DNA from: Salinigranum halophilum
Lineage (GTDB): Archaea; Halobacteriota; Halobacteria; Halobacteriales; Haloferacaceae
Length of the DNA: 64,000 nt
Assembly: GCF_007004735.1 (NCBI RefSeq)
Contig: NZ_SSNL01000009.1
Span: forward strand, 1-64,000
Reading direction: 5' to 3'
Shown here: positions 43,152 through 52,260 of the stretch, in pieces
Layout: the number at the start of each line of letters is the position of its first letter
How positions within the stretch are numbered: the stretch's first letter is position 1
Translations under genes and position numbers: made by a program
The notes under the pieces: model-generated
What the model saw: only the letters and a program-made list of their open reading frames with translations
Database searches by the model: none
Told to the model about the DNA's origin: nothing

Positions 43152-44030
43152 TCAGGGCACCACGGTCACAGGGACGGACACGCGACTGAGGACGGCCTCA
43201 GCGAGCGACCCCTTCAGCACGCCCCGGAATCGGCTGACGGGCGACCGTCCGACGACGACGTGGTCGACGTCGTTGTCTCGGACCCACGTCGCGAGGCAGG
43301 CGACCGGGTCGCCACACTCGGTCGCGACCGAGAGTGACCGGTCGTGTCGCGCAGCGATCCGCTGTGCCGCCACGAGCACTCGTTCGCCGTCCGCGTCGGG
43401 GCCGGTCCGGTCCGTCGCGTCGCCGCCGTCGCCCAATGTGACGACCCGGTTCGCCGCCGCCTCTGTCGTGGCCACGAACACGGCGGTGACGTCAGCGCCC
43501 GGGAACCGGGTGAACGCGTACCGCAGCGCGTCGCGTGCACGGGGTGACCCGTCGAACGGGACCAACACCCGACGTGGGCGTGGGGGCCGTACGGGGTCGT
43601 CCTCGGTCGGGGCCGTCCGAAGCACCGTCACAGGGACCGGCGTCCGCCGAATCACCGCGCACGAGACGCTCCCGAGGAGCCGCGTCGCCGTCCCGGAGAG
43701 CCCTCGCGACCCCATCACGACCTCGTCGAAGCCCTGTGCGGCGATGTATCTGGGCACCTCGTCGCGCGGGCGGCCATACAGCAGCACCGTCTGGACGTCA
43801 CCTGTACGGTCGGTTCCGGCGGCCACCGCCTCTGCCAGCAACCGCCGTCGGTCCTCGAAGACGCGCGCGTGCCGCCGGCCATCGTGACCGCCCGCCTTGG
43901 TGTGGTCGGGGAACGGCTGGACGACGTGGAACACCGTGACGTCGCCGTCGGGGAACTGCTCGAACGCGTACGCGATGGCGAGCCGCGACTGGTCGGAGCC
44001 GTCGAACGGAACGGCCACCCGGGTCGTCAT
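43152..44030 (-). CDS. Tandem UspA-domain universal stress protein
   Basis: The protein has 292 residues in two UspA domains (1-~140 and ~150-292), each starting with a VAVPFDGSDQS or VLVPFDGSPRA strand. The first domain has the ATP-type loop MGSRGLSGTATRLLGSVS. The second has VGRSPVSRFRGVLKGSLAEAV, a close variant. It lies 118 bp downstream of the Mrp antiporter operon on the same strand, as USP genes often do next to transporters, and might regulate it. Confidence 0.9.
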   Translation of the reverse strand: MTTRVAVPFDGSDQSRLAIAYAFEQFPDGDVTVFHVVQPFPDHTKAGGHDGRRHARVFEDRRRLLAEAVAAGTDRTGDVQTVLLYGRPRDEVPRYIAAQGFDEVVMGSRGLSGTATRLLGSVSCAVIRRTPVPVTVLRTAPTEDDPVRPPRPRRVLVPFDGSPRARDALRYAFTRFPGADVTAVFVATTEAAANRVVTLGDGGDATDRTGPDADGERVLVAAQRIAARHDRSLSVATECGDPVACLATWVRDNDVDHVVVGRSPVSRFRGVLKGSLAEAVLSRVSVPVTVVP

Positions 44031-44147
44031 GCGCCCGTCACCTCCGCGCGCGGGGAGGCGGGACGACGGCGAGCGAACGCGCTGGAGCGGTCGGGAGCCG
44101 GTACAACCGTGTGTTGGATCAGTGGAGTCATGGGTGGATAGGTGGGG

Positions 44148-45833
44148 TCACGCGAGGGCCGCGACGACGAGCGCGAGTGCGGCGGTCGCGACGAGCGCCC
44201 CGATGGCCGCGTGGAGCGCCGTATCCGCAGTCTCGGGGTCGCGGCCGACGGCCGACTCGAGGCGGTCGACGACCCGCGACCGGGCGAGCGCGACCGTCAC
44301 ACCGACGCGGACGGCGAACGCCGACGTCCCGATGGCGACCCGCGCGGCGAGCGGGTGGAGCACGCGGTCGACGTCGACGACGGGCACGCGACCGAGCGGC
44401 CGTCTGAGGGCCGCAAAGGCCACGACGCCGACGGCGACGACCGCGAGCGCCTTCGTGAGTTCGCTCGTCGCGTACGGCGCGAACCCGCCGGGGTCGCCGG
44501 CGAACGCACCGAGGAACGTCGCCGGGAAGACGCCGAACGCCACGGACGGGATGGCGACGACGACGAGCGACAGCGACAGCGCCGGCGACGCGGGAGCGAC
44601 CCGCCGTGGCTCCGACGTCCGGCGGACGAACGCGTAGTAGCCGAACTTGACGAACGACAGGACCGTCCCGACGCCGCCGACGACGAGCGCCCACCACAGG
44701 AGGTCGCCGCCAGCGCCCTCAACGGCCTTCGTGACGAGTCCCTTGCTGACGAATCCCGAGAAGCCGGGGACGCCCGTGATGGCGAGCGCCGCGACCAGGA
44801 ACGTGACGAACGTGAGCGGCATCGTCGAGGCCAGTCCGCCGAGGCGCTTGAGCGACGCCTCACCGGTCCGGACGATGATCGCGCCGGCGACCATGAACAG
44901 CAGGCCCTTGTAGAGGACGTTCGCGGTCAGGTGGGCGAACGCGCCGGTGACGCCGGCGGCCGTGCCGATTCCGATGGCGACGGTCATGTACCCGACCTGT
45001 GACATGATGTGATAGGACAGCAGGCGGCGCATGTCCGTCTGGAGGACGGCCTGTGTCACGCCGTACAGCACCATCGCGCCGCCCATCCACGCGACGAGGG
45101 CGTTCCCGTCCGGGGCGAGGCGAGCGAGGGTGTACACCGCGACCTTCGTCGTGAAGGCGGCCAGGACGACGCTCGCCGCGACGTGTGGCCGAGCGTACGT
45201 GTCGGGCAGCCACGCGTGGAGGCCGACGAATCCGAGGTTGACGCCGACACCGGCGAGTGCGAGCGCCGTCGGGAGGCCGGCGGTGAAGCCGCCGTCGTAG
45301 CGGAACGTCCCCGCGGCGGCGTAGTGGAGCGCGACGGCCGCGACCAGGAGCGTCCCGCCGACGAGGTGGTAGACGGCGTAGCGGAACGCCGGGCGGACCG
45401 CGCTTCCCCCGTGGTGCCAGACGAGGACCGTCGCGGTCACCGCCAGAAGCTCCCACGCGACGAGCAGCGTCAGCCAGTCGCCGGCGAGGACGGCCGCGAC
45501 GCCCGCGCCCATGTAGGTGAGCGCGTACACCGTCTGCCGGGCGTCCGCGTCGGTCGCGTAACCGTAGAGGACGTTGACCGCGGCGACGAAGCCGAACAGT
45601 GCGGCGACCGGTCGGGTGAGGCCGTCGACCCGGAACAGGACCTGCTCGAAGCCGAACGGCGTCACCGCCACCGTCGTCCCGGCGGGGACGGTCAGCACCC
45701 AGGGGACGGTCGCTCCGACGAGACCGACCGCCAGCCCGGTTCCGAGCCGTCGCGGCAGCACCGACACGGCCACCACTGCCACCAGGTAGACGACCCAGGG
45801 AGGGACGGCCGACAGCACGGTCGCGTCGGTCAT
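44148..45833 (-). CDS. mrpD: Mrp antiporter subunit, third NuoL/M/N-like protein
   Basis: The protein has 561 residues and ~14-16 TM helices of the NuoL/M/N fold. The membrane Glu is E128 (LVAWELLAVTA). In the conserved segment where the other two paralogues have a Lys (GVKxxxxPLxxW) it reads GVNLGFVGLHAWLP, with N199. The second channel Lys (K230, AAFTTKVAVY) is present. It is the last gene of the operon and overlaps the preceding one by four bases. It forms part of the multisubunit Na+(K+)/H+ antiporter membrane complex; it could equally be labelled MrpA-like. Confidence 0.88.
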   Translation of the reverse strand: MTDATVLSAVPPWVVYLVAVVAVSVLPRRLGTGLAVGLVGATVPWVLTVPAGTTVAVTPFGFEQVLFRVDGLTRPVAALFGFVAAVNVLYGYATDADARQTVYALTYMGAGVAAVLAGDWLTLLVAWELLAVTATVLVWHHGGSAVRPAFRYAVYHLVGGTLLVAAVALHYAAAGTFRYDGGFTAGLPTALALAGVGVNLGFVGLHAWLPDTYARPHVAASVVLAAFTTKVAVYTLARLAPDGNALVAWMGGAMVLYGVTQAVLQTDMRRLLSYHIMSQVGYMTVAIGIGTAAGVTGAFAHLTANVLYKGLLFMVAGAIIVRTGEASLKRLGGLASTMPLTFVTFLVAALAITGVPGFSGFVSKGLVTKAVEGAGGDLLWWALVVGGVGTVLSFVKFGYYAFVRRTSEPRRVAPASPALSLSLVVVAIPSVAFGVFPATFLGAFAGDPGGFAPYATSELTKALAVVAVGVVAFAALRRPLGRVPVVDVDRVLHPLAARVAIGTSAFAVRVGVTVALARSRVVDRLESAVGRDPETADTALHAAIGALVATAALALVVAALA

Positions 45834-47377
45834 CCGAACACCTCCACCACGACCGCCTCGGCGAGCGACCAGAACGGGAAGGCGGTCGGGGCGAGGCCCA
45901 TGAGCACTGCCAGCCCCGCGGTGGCCACTACCGGGGCGAGGAGCAGTGGGGAGGCCTCACGCGTGAGCGACCGGCGCTCCCACGTCGTCTGCTCGACGTA
46001 CCCGCCGTCGGTCGCGTGCGGCGGCGCGAAGGGGTGCCGACTCTCGGAGGTGTCGCTCCCCCGCCGGCCGAAGAAGGCCGTGTAGACCACCGGCCAGAAG
46101 TATAGCAGCTTCAGCACGCCGGCGACGAGATACGCGACGACGAGCGCCGGGTGTGGGCTCGCCGCCGCGCCGACGACGAGGTGGAACTTGCTGACGAAGC
46201 CGGCGACGAGCGGGAAACCGATGAGGCCGGCCGCGGCGATAGCGAACGCCGTCATGGTCATCGGGAGCCGTCGACCCACACCCGCGAGGTCGGAGACGTA
46301 CTTCTCGCCGGTCTCGACGTAGATGAGTCCCGCGGCGAAGAACAGCGAGATCTTCATGAACGCGTGGGCGACGACGTGAATGAACGCGCCGAAGACGGCG
46401 ACGGGCGTCGCCAGCGCGAGGCCGAGCGCGATGTACGCGAGGTGGCTCACCGTCGAGTACGCCAGCCCGCGCTTGAGGTTGTCCTGACGGAGTCCGACGA
46501 CGCCCGCGACGACCATCGTCGCAGCGGCGGCGGCGGCCAGCGGGAGGGCGAGACCGAGGTCCCACGTCGTCTCGGGTCCAAAGACGTACAGGACGGTCCG
46601 GCCGAGCGCGAAGACGCCGCTCTTGACGACGGCGACGGCGTGCAGCAGGCCGGAGACGGGCGTCGGCGCGACCATCGCGGTGGGCAGCCAGCCGTGCAGC
46701 GGGACGAGCGCCGTCTTCACCCCGAAGCCGACCACGAGCAGGACGAAGGCGACGCGGGCGAGCATCGTGTCCACGGCACCCAGCGCATCGATGCCACCCG
46801 CGGTGAACGTCACCGTTCCGGTGAGCACGCCGACGAGCACGATGCCGCCGAGCGCGGCAACGCCGCCGCCGAGCGTGTACGCGATGTACTGCCGGCCGGC
46901 GGCGCGCGCCTTCGTCGTCCCTGCGTGGACGACGAGCGGGTACGTCGCGAGCGTCAGCAGTTCGTAGAACACGAACAGCGTGAGCAGGTTCGCGGCGAAC
47001 GCGACGCCCATCGTGGCGGCGATGCTCGCCGCGAAGGCGGCGAAGTACCGCGTCTGTGCGTGCTCGTCGAGCGCGTACAGGTAGCCGATGCTGTAGACGC
47101 TCGTCACGAGCCACAACAGCGCGGCGAGCAGCGCGAACAGGAGCGCGGCGGCGTCGGCGCGGAGCGCGAACGGGATGCCGGCGAACGACCCGAGCGGCGT
47201 GACGAGCGTCGTCGGGGATTGGACGGCGAGCCAGACGGTCACGAGCGTCGCCGTCGCCGTCGCGAGCGTCACGGCCTCCCGGAAGAACGGGCGGGAACGG
47301 GCGGCGTAGATGAGCGGCACTGCCAGCGTGGGGAGCGCCACCGCCGCAAGCGGCAGCGCGGAGACGGTGTCGGTCAC
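45830..47377 (-). CDS. mrpD: Mrp antiporter subunit, second NuoL/M/N-like protein
   Basis: The protein has 515 residues and ~14 TM helices. The residues expected in proton-conducting members are all present: E139 (FVFYELLTLATYPL), K221 (GFGVKTALVPLHGWLPTA) and K252 (AVVKSGVFALGRT). It is the most canonical of the three antiporter paralogues in this operon. The GTG at 47377 overlaps the stop of the upstream gene. Located in the membrane domain of the complex. Confidence 0.9.
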   Translation of the reverse strand: MTDTVSALPLAAVALPTLAVPLIYAARSRPFFREAVTLATATATLVTVWLAVQSPTTLVTPLGSFAGIPFALRADAAALLFALLAALLWLVTSVYSIGYLYALDEHAQTRYFAAFAASIAATMGVAFAANLLTLFVFYELLTLATYPLVVHAGTTKARAAGRQYIAYTLGGGVAALGGIVLVGVLTGTVTFTAGGIDALGAVDTMLARVAFVLLVVGFGVKTALVPLHGWLPTAMVAPTPVSGLLHAVAVVKSGVFALGRTVLYVFGPETTWDLGLALPLAAAAAATMVVAGVVGLRQDNLKRGLAYSTVSHLAYIALGLALATPVAVFGAFIHVVAHAFMKISLFFAAGLIYVETGEKYVSDLAGVGRRLPMTMTAFAIAAAGLIGFPLVAGFVSKFHLVVGAAASPHPALVVAYLVAGVLKLLYFWPVVYTAFFGRRGSDTSESRHPFAPPHATDGGYVEQTTWERRSLTREASPLLLAPVVATAGLAVLMGLAPTAFPFWSLAEAVVVEVFG

Positions 47378-48849
47378 AGCCACCCCTCCACGACGGGAGC
47401 GAACCACGCGGCCAGTGCCGTCGAGCCGAGACCGACGAGCACCGTCGCGAGGGCGGCCACGACGACGAAGGCGACCGCACGGTCACCGGACGGGACGGCC
47501 GCGTGACCGCCGCCGTCGGCGGCTACTGGTTCGACCCCGTGGCCGGCGGGCGCGAGGTACAACCGCTCGACGACGCGACCAGCGTACGCGAGCGAGAGGA
47601 GCGTGCTGAGCAACACGACAACGACGACCACCCACGCGCGGGCATCGACGGCCGCGACGGCCAGATACCACTTGCCGGCGAAGCCGACGGTCGGGGGGAG
47701 GCCGACGAGCGAGACGAGCGCGACGCCGACCGCCGCAGCCGTCAGCGGGGCGTCGCGACCGAGACCCGCGTAGCTGTCGACGGTGGTCGCGTCAAACCGC
47801 TCAGCAAACACTCCCGTTGCGGCGTAGAGGCCGCCTTTGGCGACGGCGTTCGCCACCAGCAGGACGAGCGCGGCGGTCACCGCGGCGGGCGTGGCGATGG
47901 CGATACCGAAGACGACGAGCCCCATCTGCAGCACCGACGAGTACGCGAGCAGTCGGCGCACGTCGGACTGTCGGAGCGCGAGGAAGCCGCCGGCGGCGAC
48001 GCTCGCGACGCCGACGACCAACAGACTGCCCCGGACGAGCGGGACGGCGTCGAGGAACGAGGCGGTGAACACGTCGAAGACGAGGCGGACGAGCGCGTAA
48101 CCGGGGACGGTCGACCCGAGCGTCGCGAGGAGCGCGCTCACGTCGGGCGTGGCTGCGGCGTACGCGTCCGGCTTCCACGCCTGCAGCGGGAACAGCGCGA
48201 GTTTTACCCCCAGTCCGACCGTCACGAGGACGAACGCCGTGACGACGAGCGGCGAGTCGTAGCCGACGGCCGCGAGTGCGACCCGGAGGTCGGCCATCGC
48301 GAGCGTCCCGGTGGCGACGTACAGGTAGCCGACGCCGAGGAGGTACAGCGTCGCGCCGATGGTCCCGACGACGAGGTAGTGGAACGCAGCCAGTGCCGCT
48401 CGCGTCCCGCGGCGGCCGGCGACCAGCGCGTACGCGGCGAGCCCGGATATCTCGAGGAAGACGTAGAGGTTGAACACGTCGGCCGTGACGGCGATTCCGG
48501 TGAGGCCGGCGACGAACAGGAGCCAGAGGCTGTCGGTCGGGCCCGTCGTGTCGGTGCGGACGGTGAGAGAGAGCGCGGCCGCGGCCACGGCGACGAGGAG
48601 GACGAACACGCTCGAGACGGCGTCGGCGCGCAGGCCGATTCCGACCGCTGCGGGCAGCCCCCCGACGACGTACGTCCGCGGCCCCGTTGTGGCGACGGCG
48701 ACGAGGACGGCGACCGCGAGCCCGACCTGGCCGACGAGGACGCCCGCGGTGAGCCGACGCGAGAGGACGGGGCGGCGGGCACCGAGCACGACCGGGACGA
48801 GCGCACCGACGATGGGGACGGTGACGAGCAGGGGAAGCAGGTGACTCAC
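47374..48849 (-). CDS. mrpD: Mrp antiporter subunit D, first NuoL/M/N-like protein
   Basis: The protein has 491 residues and ~14 TM helices. E133 (YVFLEISGLAAYALV) and K216 (LGVKLALFPLQAWKPDAY) are present. The second channel Lys is replaced in the segment SALLATLGSTVPGYALVR. The position directly after mrpC and the EISGLAAY block match MrpD. The GTG start at 48849 overlaps the mrpC stop by four bases. Confidence 0.9.
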   Translation of the reverse strand: MSHLLPLLVTVPIVGALVPVVLGARRPVLSRRLTAGVLVGQVGLAVAVLVAVATTGPRTYVVGGLPAAVGIGLRADAVSSVFVLLVAVAAAALSLTVRTDTTGPTDSLWLLFVAGLTGIAVTADVFNLYVFLEISGLAAYALVAGRRGTRAALAAFHYLVVGTIGATLYLLGVGYLYVATGTLAMADLRVALAAVGYDSPLVVTAFVLVTVGLGVKLALFPLQAWKPDAYAAATPDVSALLATLGSTVPGYALVRLVFDVFTASFLDAVPLVRGSLLVVGVASVAAGGFLALRQSDVRRLLAYSSVLQMGLVVFGIAIATPAAVTAALVLLVANAVAKGGLYAATGVFAERFDATTVDSYAGLGRDAPLTAAAVGVALVSLVGLPPTVGFAGKWYLAVAAVDARAWVVVVVVLLSTLLSLAYAGRVVERLYLAPAGHGVEPVAADGGGHAAVPSGDRAVAFVVVAALATVLVGLGSTALAAWFAPVVEGWL

Positions 48850-49217
48850 GGCCGTGCCTCCCGAATCGCCCGTTCGCTGAACGTGCCGTGTTCGTCGTAC
48901 AGCCGGACGACCAGCGCCAGCGCGACGGCCGTGACGCTCACGCCGACGACGATGGCCGTCAGGATGAGGACGTGCGGCAGCGGGTTGACGAACGGTCCCG
49001 TCGCAGAGAGCAGCGGCGCGCGGCCGTCGGCGCGGAACGCGGCCGTGATGAAGAAGAGGAACACGCCGGTCTGGAACACGTTGAGTCCGACGACCTTCTT
49101 CACCAGGTTGTCGTCGTCGACGAGGACGAACAGGCCGATGCCGACGAGGAGCGCGTAGACGACGTACGCTCCGCGCGACCCGACCATCGCACCGAACAGC
49201 GCGTCGGCGAACGTCAC
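48846..49217 (-). CDS. mrpC: Mrp antiporter subunit C (NuoK-like)
   Basis: The protein has 123 residues with three TM helices and the NuoK/MrpC core (KKVVGLNVFQTGVFLFF, then PHVLILTAIVVGVSVTAVAL). The GTG start at 49217 overlaps the mrpB stop. It forms part of the membrane arm linking the antiporter subunits. Confidence 0.93.
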   Translation of the reverse strand: MTFADALFGAMVGSRGAYVVYALLVGIGLFVLVDDDNLVKKVVGLNVFQTGVFLFFITAAFRADGRAPLLSATGPFVNPLPHVLILTAIVVGVSVTAVALALVVRLYDEHGTFSERAIREARP

Positions 49218-49648
49218 GGTCGCTCACCCCCCGCTGTGGGGGCCGCGAGATTGACGAACAGGACGACGATGACGGCACCGACCGTCGCGCCGATGCCCAG
49301 TTCGATGGCCTCTGTCGCGTACACCGACGGCTTCGGGACGGGGAGGTGGTCGAACTGGAGGAACGCCCCGCCGGTGGCGACACCGGCGAGCGCGACGAGC
49401 ACGAAGACGACCGGCGCCGCGACCACGAAGGCGAGCAACCGGCCAGCCGAGAGCCAGCGCGCGGTGTCGTCGATGCCGAAAGCGAACGCGAGCGTCACGA
49501 CCACCGCCGCCGCGACCACCCCGCCCTGGAACCCGCCCCCGACGGAGCTGGTGCCGTGGAACAGCGTGAAGAGGGCGAACGTCAGGATGAACAGCGAGAG
49601 GACGCGGACGGTCGCGACGACCACCGGGCTGTCGGGGTGACGGCTCAC
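49214..49648 (-). CDS. mrpB: Mrp antiporter subunit B
   Basis: The protein has 144 residues and four TM helices of the MnhB type (FTLFHGTSSVGGGFQGGVV, TEAIELGIGATVGAVI). The GTG at 49648 overlaps the upstream stop by four bases; a longer open frame upstream is out of family. Membrane subunit of the antiporter. Confidence 0.92.
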   Translation of the reverse strand: MSRHPDSPVVVATVRVLSLFILTFALFTLFHGTSSVGGGFQGGVVAAAVVVTLAFAFGIDDTARWLSAGRLLAFVVAAPVVFVLVALAGVATGGAFLQFDHLPVPKPSVYATEAIELGIGATVGAVIVVLFVNLAAPTAGGERP

Positions 49649-50190
49649 AGGACCACCTCCCGTCCGAGCACGGCGAGCACGGCGACGGCCGCGGCGAAGA
49701 CGACCGCGATCTCGCCGAACGTGTCGAACCCGCGGTAGACGACGAGGACGGCCGTCACCACGTTGTCGATTCCCCGGTCGGCCGAGTCCGTGAGGTAGAA
49801 CTCCGCGACCGGGCCGAACACGGGTGTGTCGGCCGCCCCGACCGCCGGGAGCGACGGGACCGTGAGCAAGAGTGCGAGGGTCACCGCCGCGCTGACGACG
49901 ACCGAAGCAGGGCGGACGCGTCGGGTCGGTGCCGTCGGCTGCGTCGGTTCGGAGCCGCTCGTCCGGCGCAACAGCACCAAGAACAGCGCGGTCGTGACGC
50001 CGGCACCGACCGCGGCCTCGGTGAGCGCGACGTCCGGCGCGCGGAAGACGATCCACACCATCGCGAGGCCGAGGCTGTACGTGGCGAACGCGACCAGCGT
50101 GGTCGGGAGGGTTCGGGCGACTGCCGTCATGACGGCAGTGACGACGACGAGGACGAGCAGTCCGACGAGGAGGGGGTCGGTAGCCGTCAC
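49645..50190 (-). CDS. MrpA C-terminal / MbhD-MbhE-like subunit (DUF4040)
   Basis: The protein has 181 residues. The N-terminal part matches the DUF4040 region found at the C terminus of MrpA (RAPDVALTEAAVGAGVTTAL). The second part contains a two-helix MbhE-like segment (DNVVTAVLVVYRGFDTFGEI). In bacteria these lie at the end of the large MrpA chain; here they are a separate small gene, as in archaeal Mrp and Mbh operons. The GTG start at 50190 overlaps the mrpG stop. Confidence 0.87.
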   Translation of the reverse strand: MTATDPLLVGLLVLVVVTAVMTAVARTLPTTLVAFATYSLGLAMVWIVFRAPDVALTEAAVGAGVTTALFLVLLRRTSGSEPTQPTAPTRRVRPASVVVSAAVTLALLLTVPSLPAVGAADTPVFGPVAEFYLTDSADRGIDNVVTAVLVVYRGFDTFGEIAVVFAAAVAVLAVLGREVVL

Positions 50191-50552
50191 GACGCATCGC
50201 CTCCCTCGACTCCGGCCTCGGCCCCGGTCTCGGTCCCGTCGTGGGTGGCATCGTCGCGCGTCCACGGGGTCGCCCCGGCGAGCGTGGCCGCCCGGACGAT
50301 GGCGTGTGCCGCCGTCGGACCGGTGACGAGCACGAAGACGGCGAGGAGGGCGATTTTCACCGTCTCGGCACCCACGCCGAAGACCACGGCGGCCGCGACG
50401 AGGCCGAATAACGCGCCGAGCGTCTCACTCTTCGAGGCCGCGTGGGCACGGGCGAAGACGTCCGGGAGCCGGACGAAGCCGACGACGGCGACGAACGAGA
50501 AGAAGACGCTCGCGCCGACCAGTCCCAACACGAGCACCTCGACGAGAGTCAC
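50187..50552 (-). CDS. mrpG: Mrp antiporter subunit G
   Basis: The protein has 121 residues with three TM helices and the MrpG core (VGFVRLPDVFARAHAASKSETLG). The C-terminal tail is acidic (TETGAEAGVEGGDAS), as expected for a haloarchaeal cytoplasmic or external end. The GTG at 50552 overlaps the mrpF stop by four bases. Confidence 0.93.
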   Translation of the reverse strand: MTLVEVLVLGLVGASVFFSFVAVVGFVRLPDVFARAHAASKSETLGALFGLVAAAVVFGVGAETVKIALLAVFVLVTGPTAAHAIVRAATLAGATPWTRDDATHDGTETGAEAGVEGGDAS

Positions 50553-50830
50553 GGCAACTCCCCTCGCTCGACCGACACCCGCGCGAGCCCCAGCGAGAGC
50601 AGGAAGTTCAACAGCGCGTACACCAGCGCCACGTCGAGGAACCCAGGTTCGTCGAGCGCAGCACTGCACAGCGCGATGACGACGACGGCGGCGGTGCCGA
50701 TGACGTTGACCGCGACCACCCGGTCGGCGGACGTCGGTCCGACGGCGACCCGCCAGAACAGCGCCCCGGCGAGGACGACAAGGGCGGCCGCGCCGCCCAG
50801 CAGTCCGGTCGTCACGAGCGTTGCGGTCAC
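50549..50830 (-). CDS. mrpF: Mrp antiporter subunit F
   Basis: The protein has 93 residues and three TM helices with the MrpF signature (WRVAVGPTSADRVVAVNVIG, LDVALVYALLNFL). It overlaps mrpE upstream and mrpG downstream by four bases each. Confidence 0.93.
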   Translation of the reverse strand: MTATLVTTGLLGGAAALVVLAGALFWRVAVGPTSADRVVAVNVIGTAAVVVIALCSAALDEPGFLDVALVYALLNFLLSLGLARVSVERGELP

Positions 50831-51384
50831 GGCTTCCCCCCGTCGGTGTGCACGACGTCGGACCGGCTCTCACCCGTGACGAACGCGACGGACCGCGCGA
50901 GCGACCCCTCCAGTAGTTCGGTCCGACTCGTCTCCGTCAGCGTGTGGACGACGAGTTCGTCGTCGACGACGTCGAGCGTCAGCGTCCCCGGCGTCAGCGT
51001 GATGCTGTTCGCCAGCAGGGCGCGCGCGAACCTCCCCTCCGGGGCTGGAATCCGGACCACGGCAGGGTCGATTGGCAGGTCGGGGTCGAGGACGACCGCC
51101 ACGAGCGCGAGGTTCGCGCGGGCGACGGCGACCAGCAACGCGGGGACGAACACGATGGCGCGGAGGACCGACGAGGCGGTTCCGACGGACGGTGTCCGCT
51201 CGAACACGACACCGCCGAGAACCGCCGCCACGACCGCCGCGCTCACGAGCCCCGTCACGACGTCGAACGGGTCCGTCGGGTCACCGAGAACGAGATAGAA
51301 ACCGAACGCGACCGCTCCCGTCGCCCCGAACCGGAGCACTGCCTGCGTGACAGACGCGCCCGCTGGGGCCGTCAGTCGTGTCAC
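50827..51384 (-). CDS. mrpE: Mrp antiporter subunit E, first gene of the operon
   Basis: The protein has 185 residues with N-terminal TM helices (~15-35, ~40-60, ~70-95) and the conserved C-terminal MrpE domain (RFARALLANSITLTPGTLTLD). It leads a nine-gene transcription unit running to 44148. The upstream gap to 51480 is AT-rich (TATTATATCCGCGTATATTT), giving a promoter. Confidence 0.92.
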   Translation of the reverse strand: MTRLTAPAGASVTQAVLRFGATGAVAFGFYLVLGDPTDPFDVVTGLVSAAVVAAVLGGVVFERTPSVGTASSVLRAIVFVPALLVAVARANLALVAVVLDPDLPIDPAVVRIPAPEGRFARALLANSITLTPGTLTLDVVDDELVVHTLTETSRTELLEGSLARSVAFVTGESRSDVVHTDGGKP

Positions 51385-51419
51385 GACGTCTCCTCCCTTC
51401 GCGCGTTCGGTACCGACGT

Positions 51420-51500
51420 CGGTTTAATCACTTTTTGGTATTATATCCGCGTATATTTGACCGTATCGGTAAAATAAAAGAACTTCATTAATATAGATGG
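51420..51500 (-). promoter_or_regulatory. AT-rich promoter region of the Mrp operon
   Basis: The segment TTTTTGGTATTATATCCGCG and further TATA-like runs lie 35-110 nt upstream of mrpE on the minus strand and may also serve the divergent SHOCT gene. Confidence 0.4.
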
Positions 51501-51621
51501 TAATTTATTCAGCGGGGGTCGCTGAGTGTCGAAGTCGACGCTCGTGCCGGTGGGTCGTGCCCGGCGGGTCGTCGGTCAGTCCGACCGAAACTCGAATCGC
51601 CTTCGGCCGACAACCTCGTCC

Positions 51622-52122
51622 ATGGTTGATCTCGAGGACTTCGTCGAAGCGGTCGTCGATATCGAAGACATCGTCGAGGAGCTCACGGAGCCAGCAGCGC
51701 TACTCGAAGACTTCGTCGAGGCCCCGTTGCTGATCGTGTTCGCGCTCGGGGCTGCCGTCGCCGCGGTCCTCACGCTCGTGTTGATGCTGATGACACTGCT
51801 GTTCGTGTTGTTCGCCGTCGGTCCCGTTGCCGTGGTCGCATCGCTTGTCCTCGTCGGGGGCCTGCTGACGATGCTCACCGTTGCTGGCTTCGTCTACCTC
51901 AGGCCCGAGATTCCAGCCAGCGTGCGACGGAAGATCGACGCGGCGAGAGAACGCTCTGACAGCACACGCCGGGACGGTGCTTCGATGAGCGAACAGGAGG
52001 CGATAGACGAGCTGAAACGCCAGTACGTCGAGGGGACGCTCACGGAACCTGAACTAGAGCGTGCGCTTGACGACGTGTTGAGGAGCAACGACCCCGCGCG
52101 AGTCGTCGAACTGAGTCGATGA
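51622..52122 (+). CDS. Membrane protein with C-terminal SHOCT domain
   Basis: The protein has 166 residues. The acidic N terminus (MVDLEDFVEAVVDIEDIVEE) precedes two TM helices (~47-70, ~72-100) and a C-terminal SHOCT motif (EAIDELKRQYVEGTLTEPEL, ERALDDVL). The ATG at 51622 avoids a basic, non-family leader in the longer frame. SHOCT domains are short oligomerisation units; the role is unknown. Confidence 0.75.
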   Translation: MVDLEDFVEAVVDIEDIVEELTEPAALLEDFVEAPLLIVFALGAAVAAVLTLVLMLMTLLFVLFAVGPVAVVASLVLVGGLLTMLTVAGFVYLRPEIPASVRRKIDAARERSDSTRRDGASMSEQEAIDELKRQYVEGTLTEPELERALDDVLRSNDPARVVELSR

Positions 52123-52260
52123 GCGACCCGCGTGGGCGGTTGCTGTGAGCACCCCGCACGAGTGTCGAGCGCGGTGGTGACAACACTGCGGTGAGGGGAC
52201 CCCCGCGACCCTCAGGAGACAGCGTCTGACAGCACTCTCTCACTCGTCTCGGACTGTGGG

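Noticed and set aside
44148-51384. Assignment of the operon to a respiratory NADH dehydrogenase or membrane-bound hydrogenase
   Set aside because: There are no hydrophilic Nuo or hydrogenase subunits, and the E-F-G-B-C-D set is specific to Mrp/Mnh antiporters.
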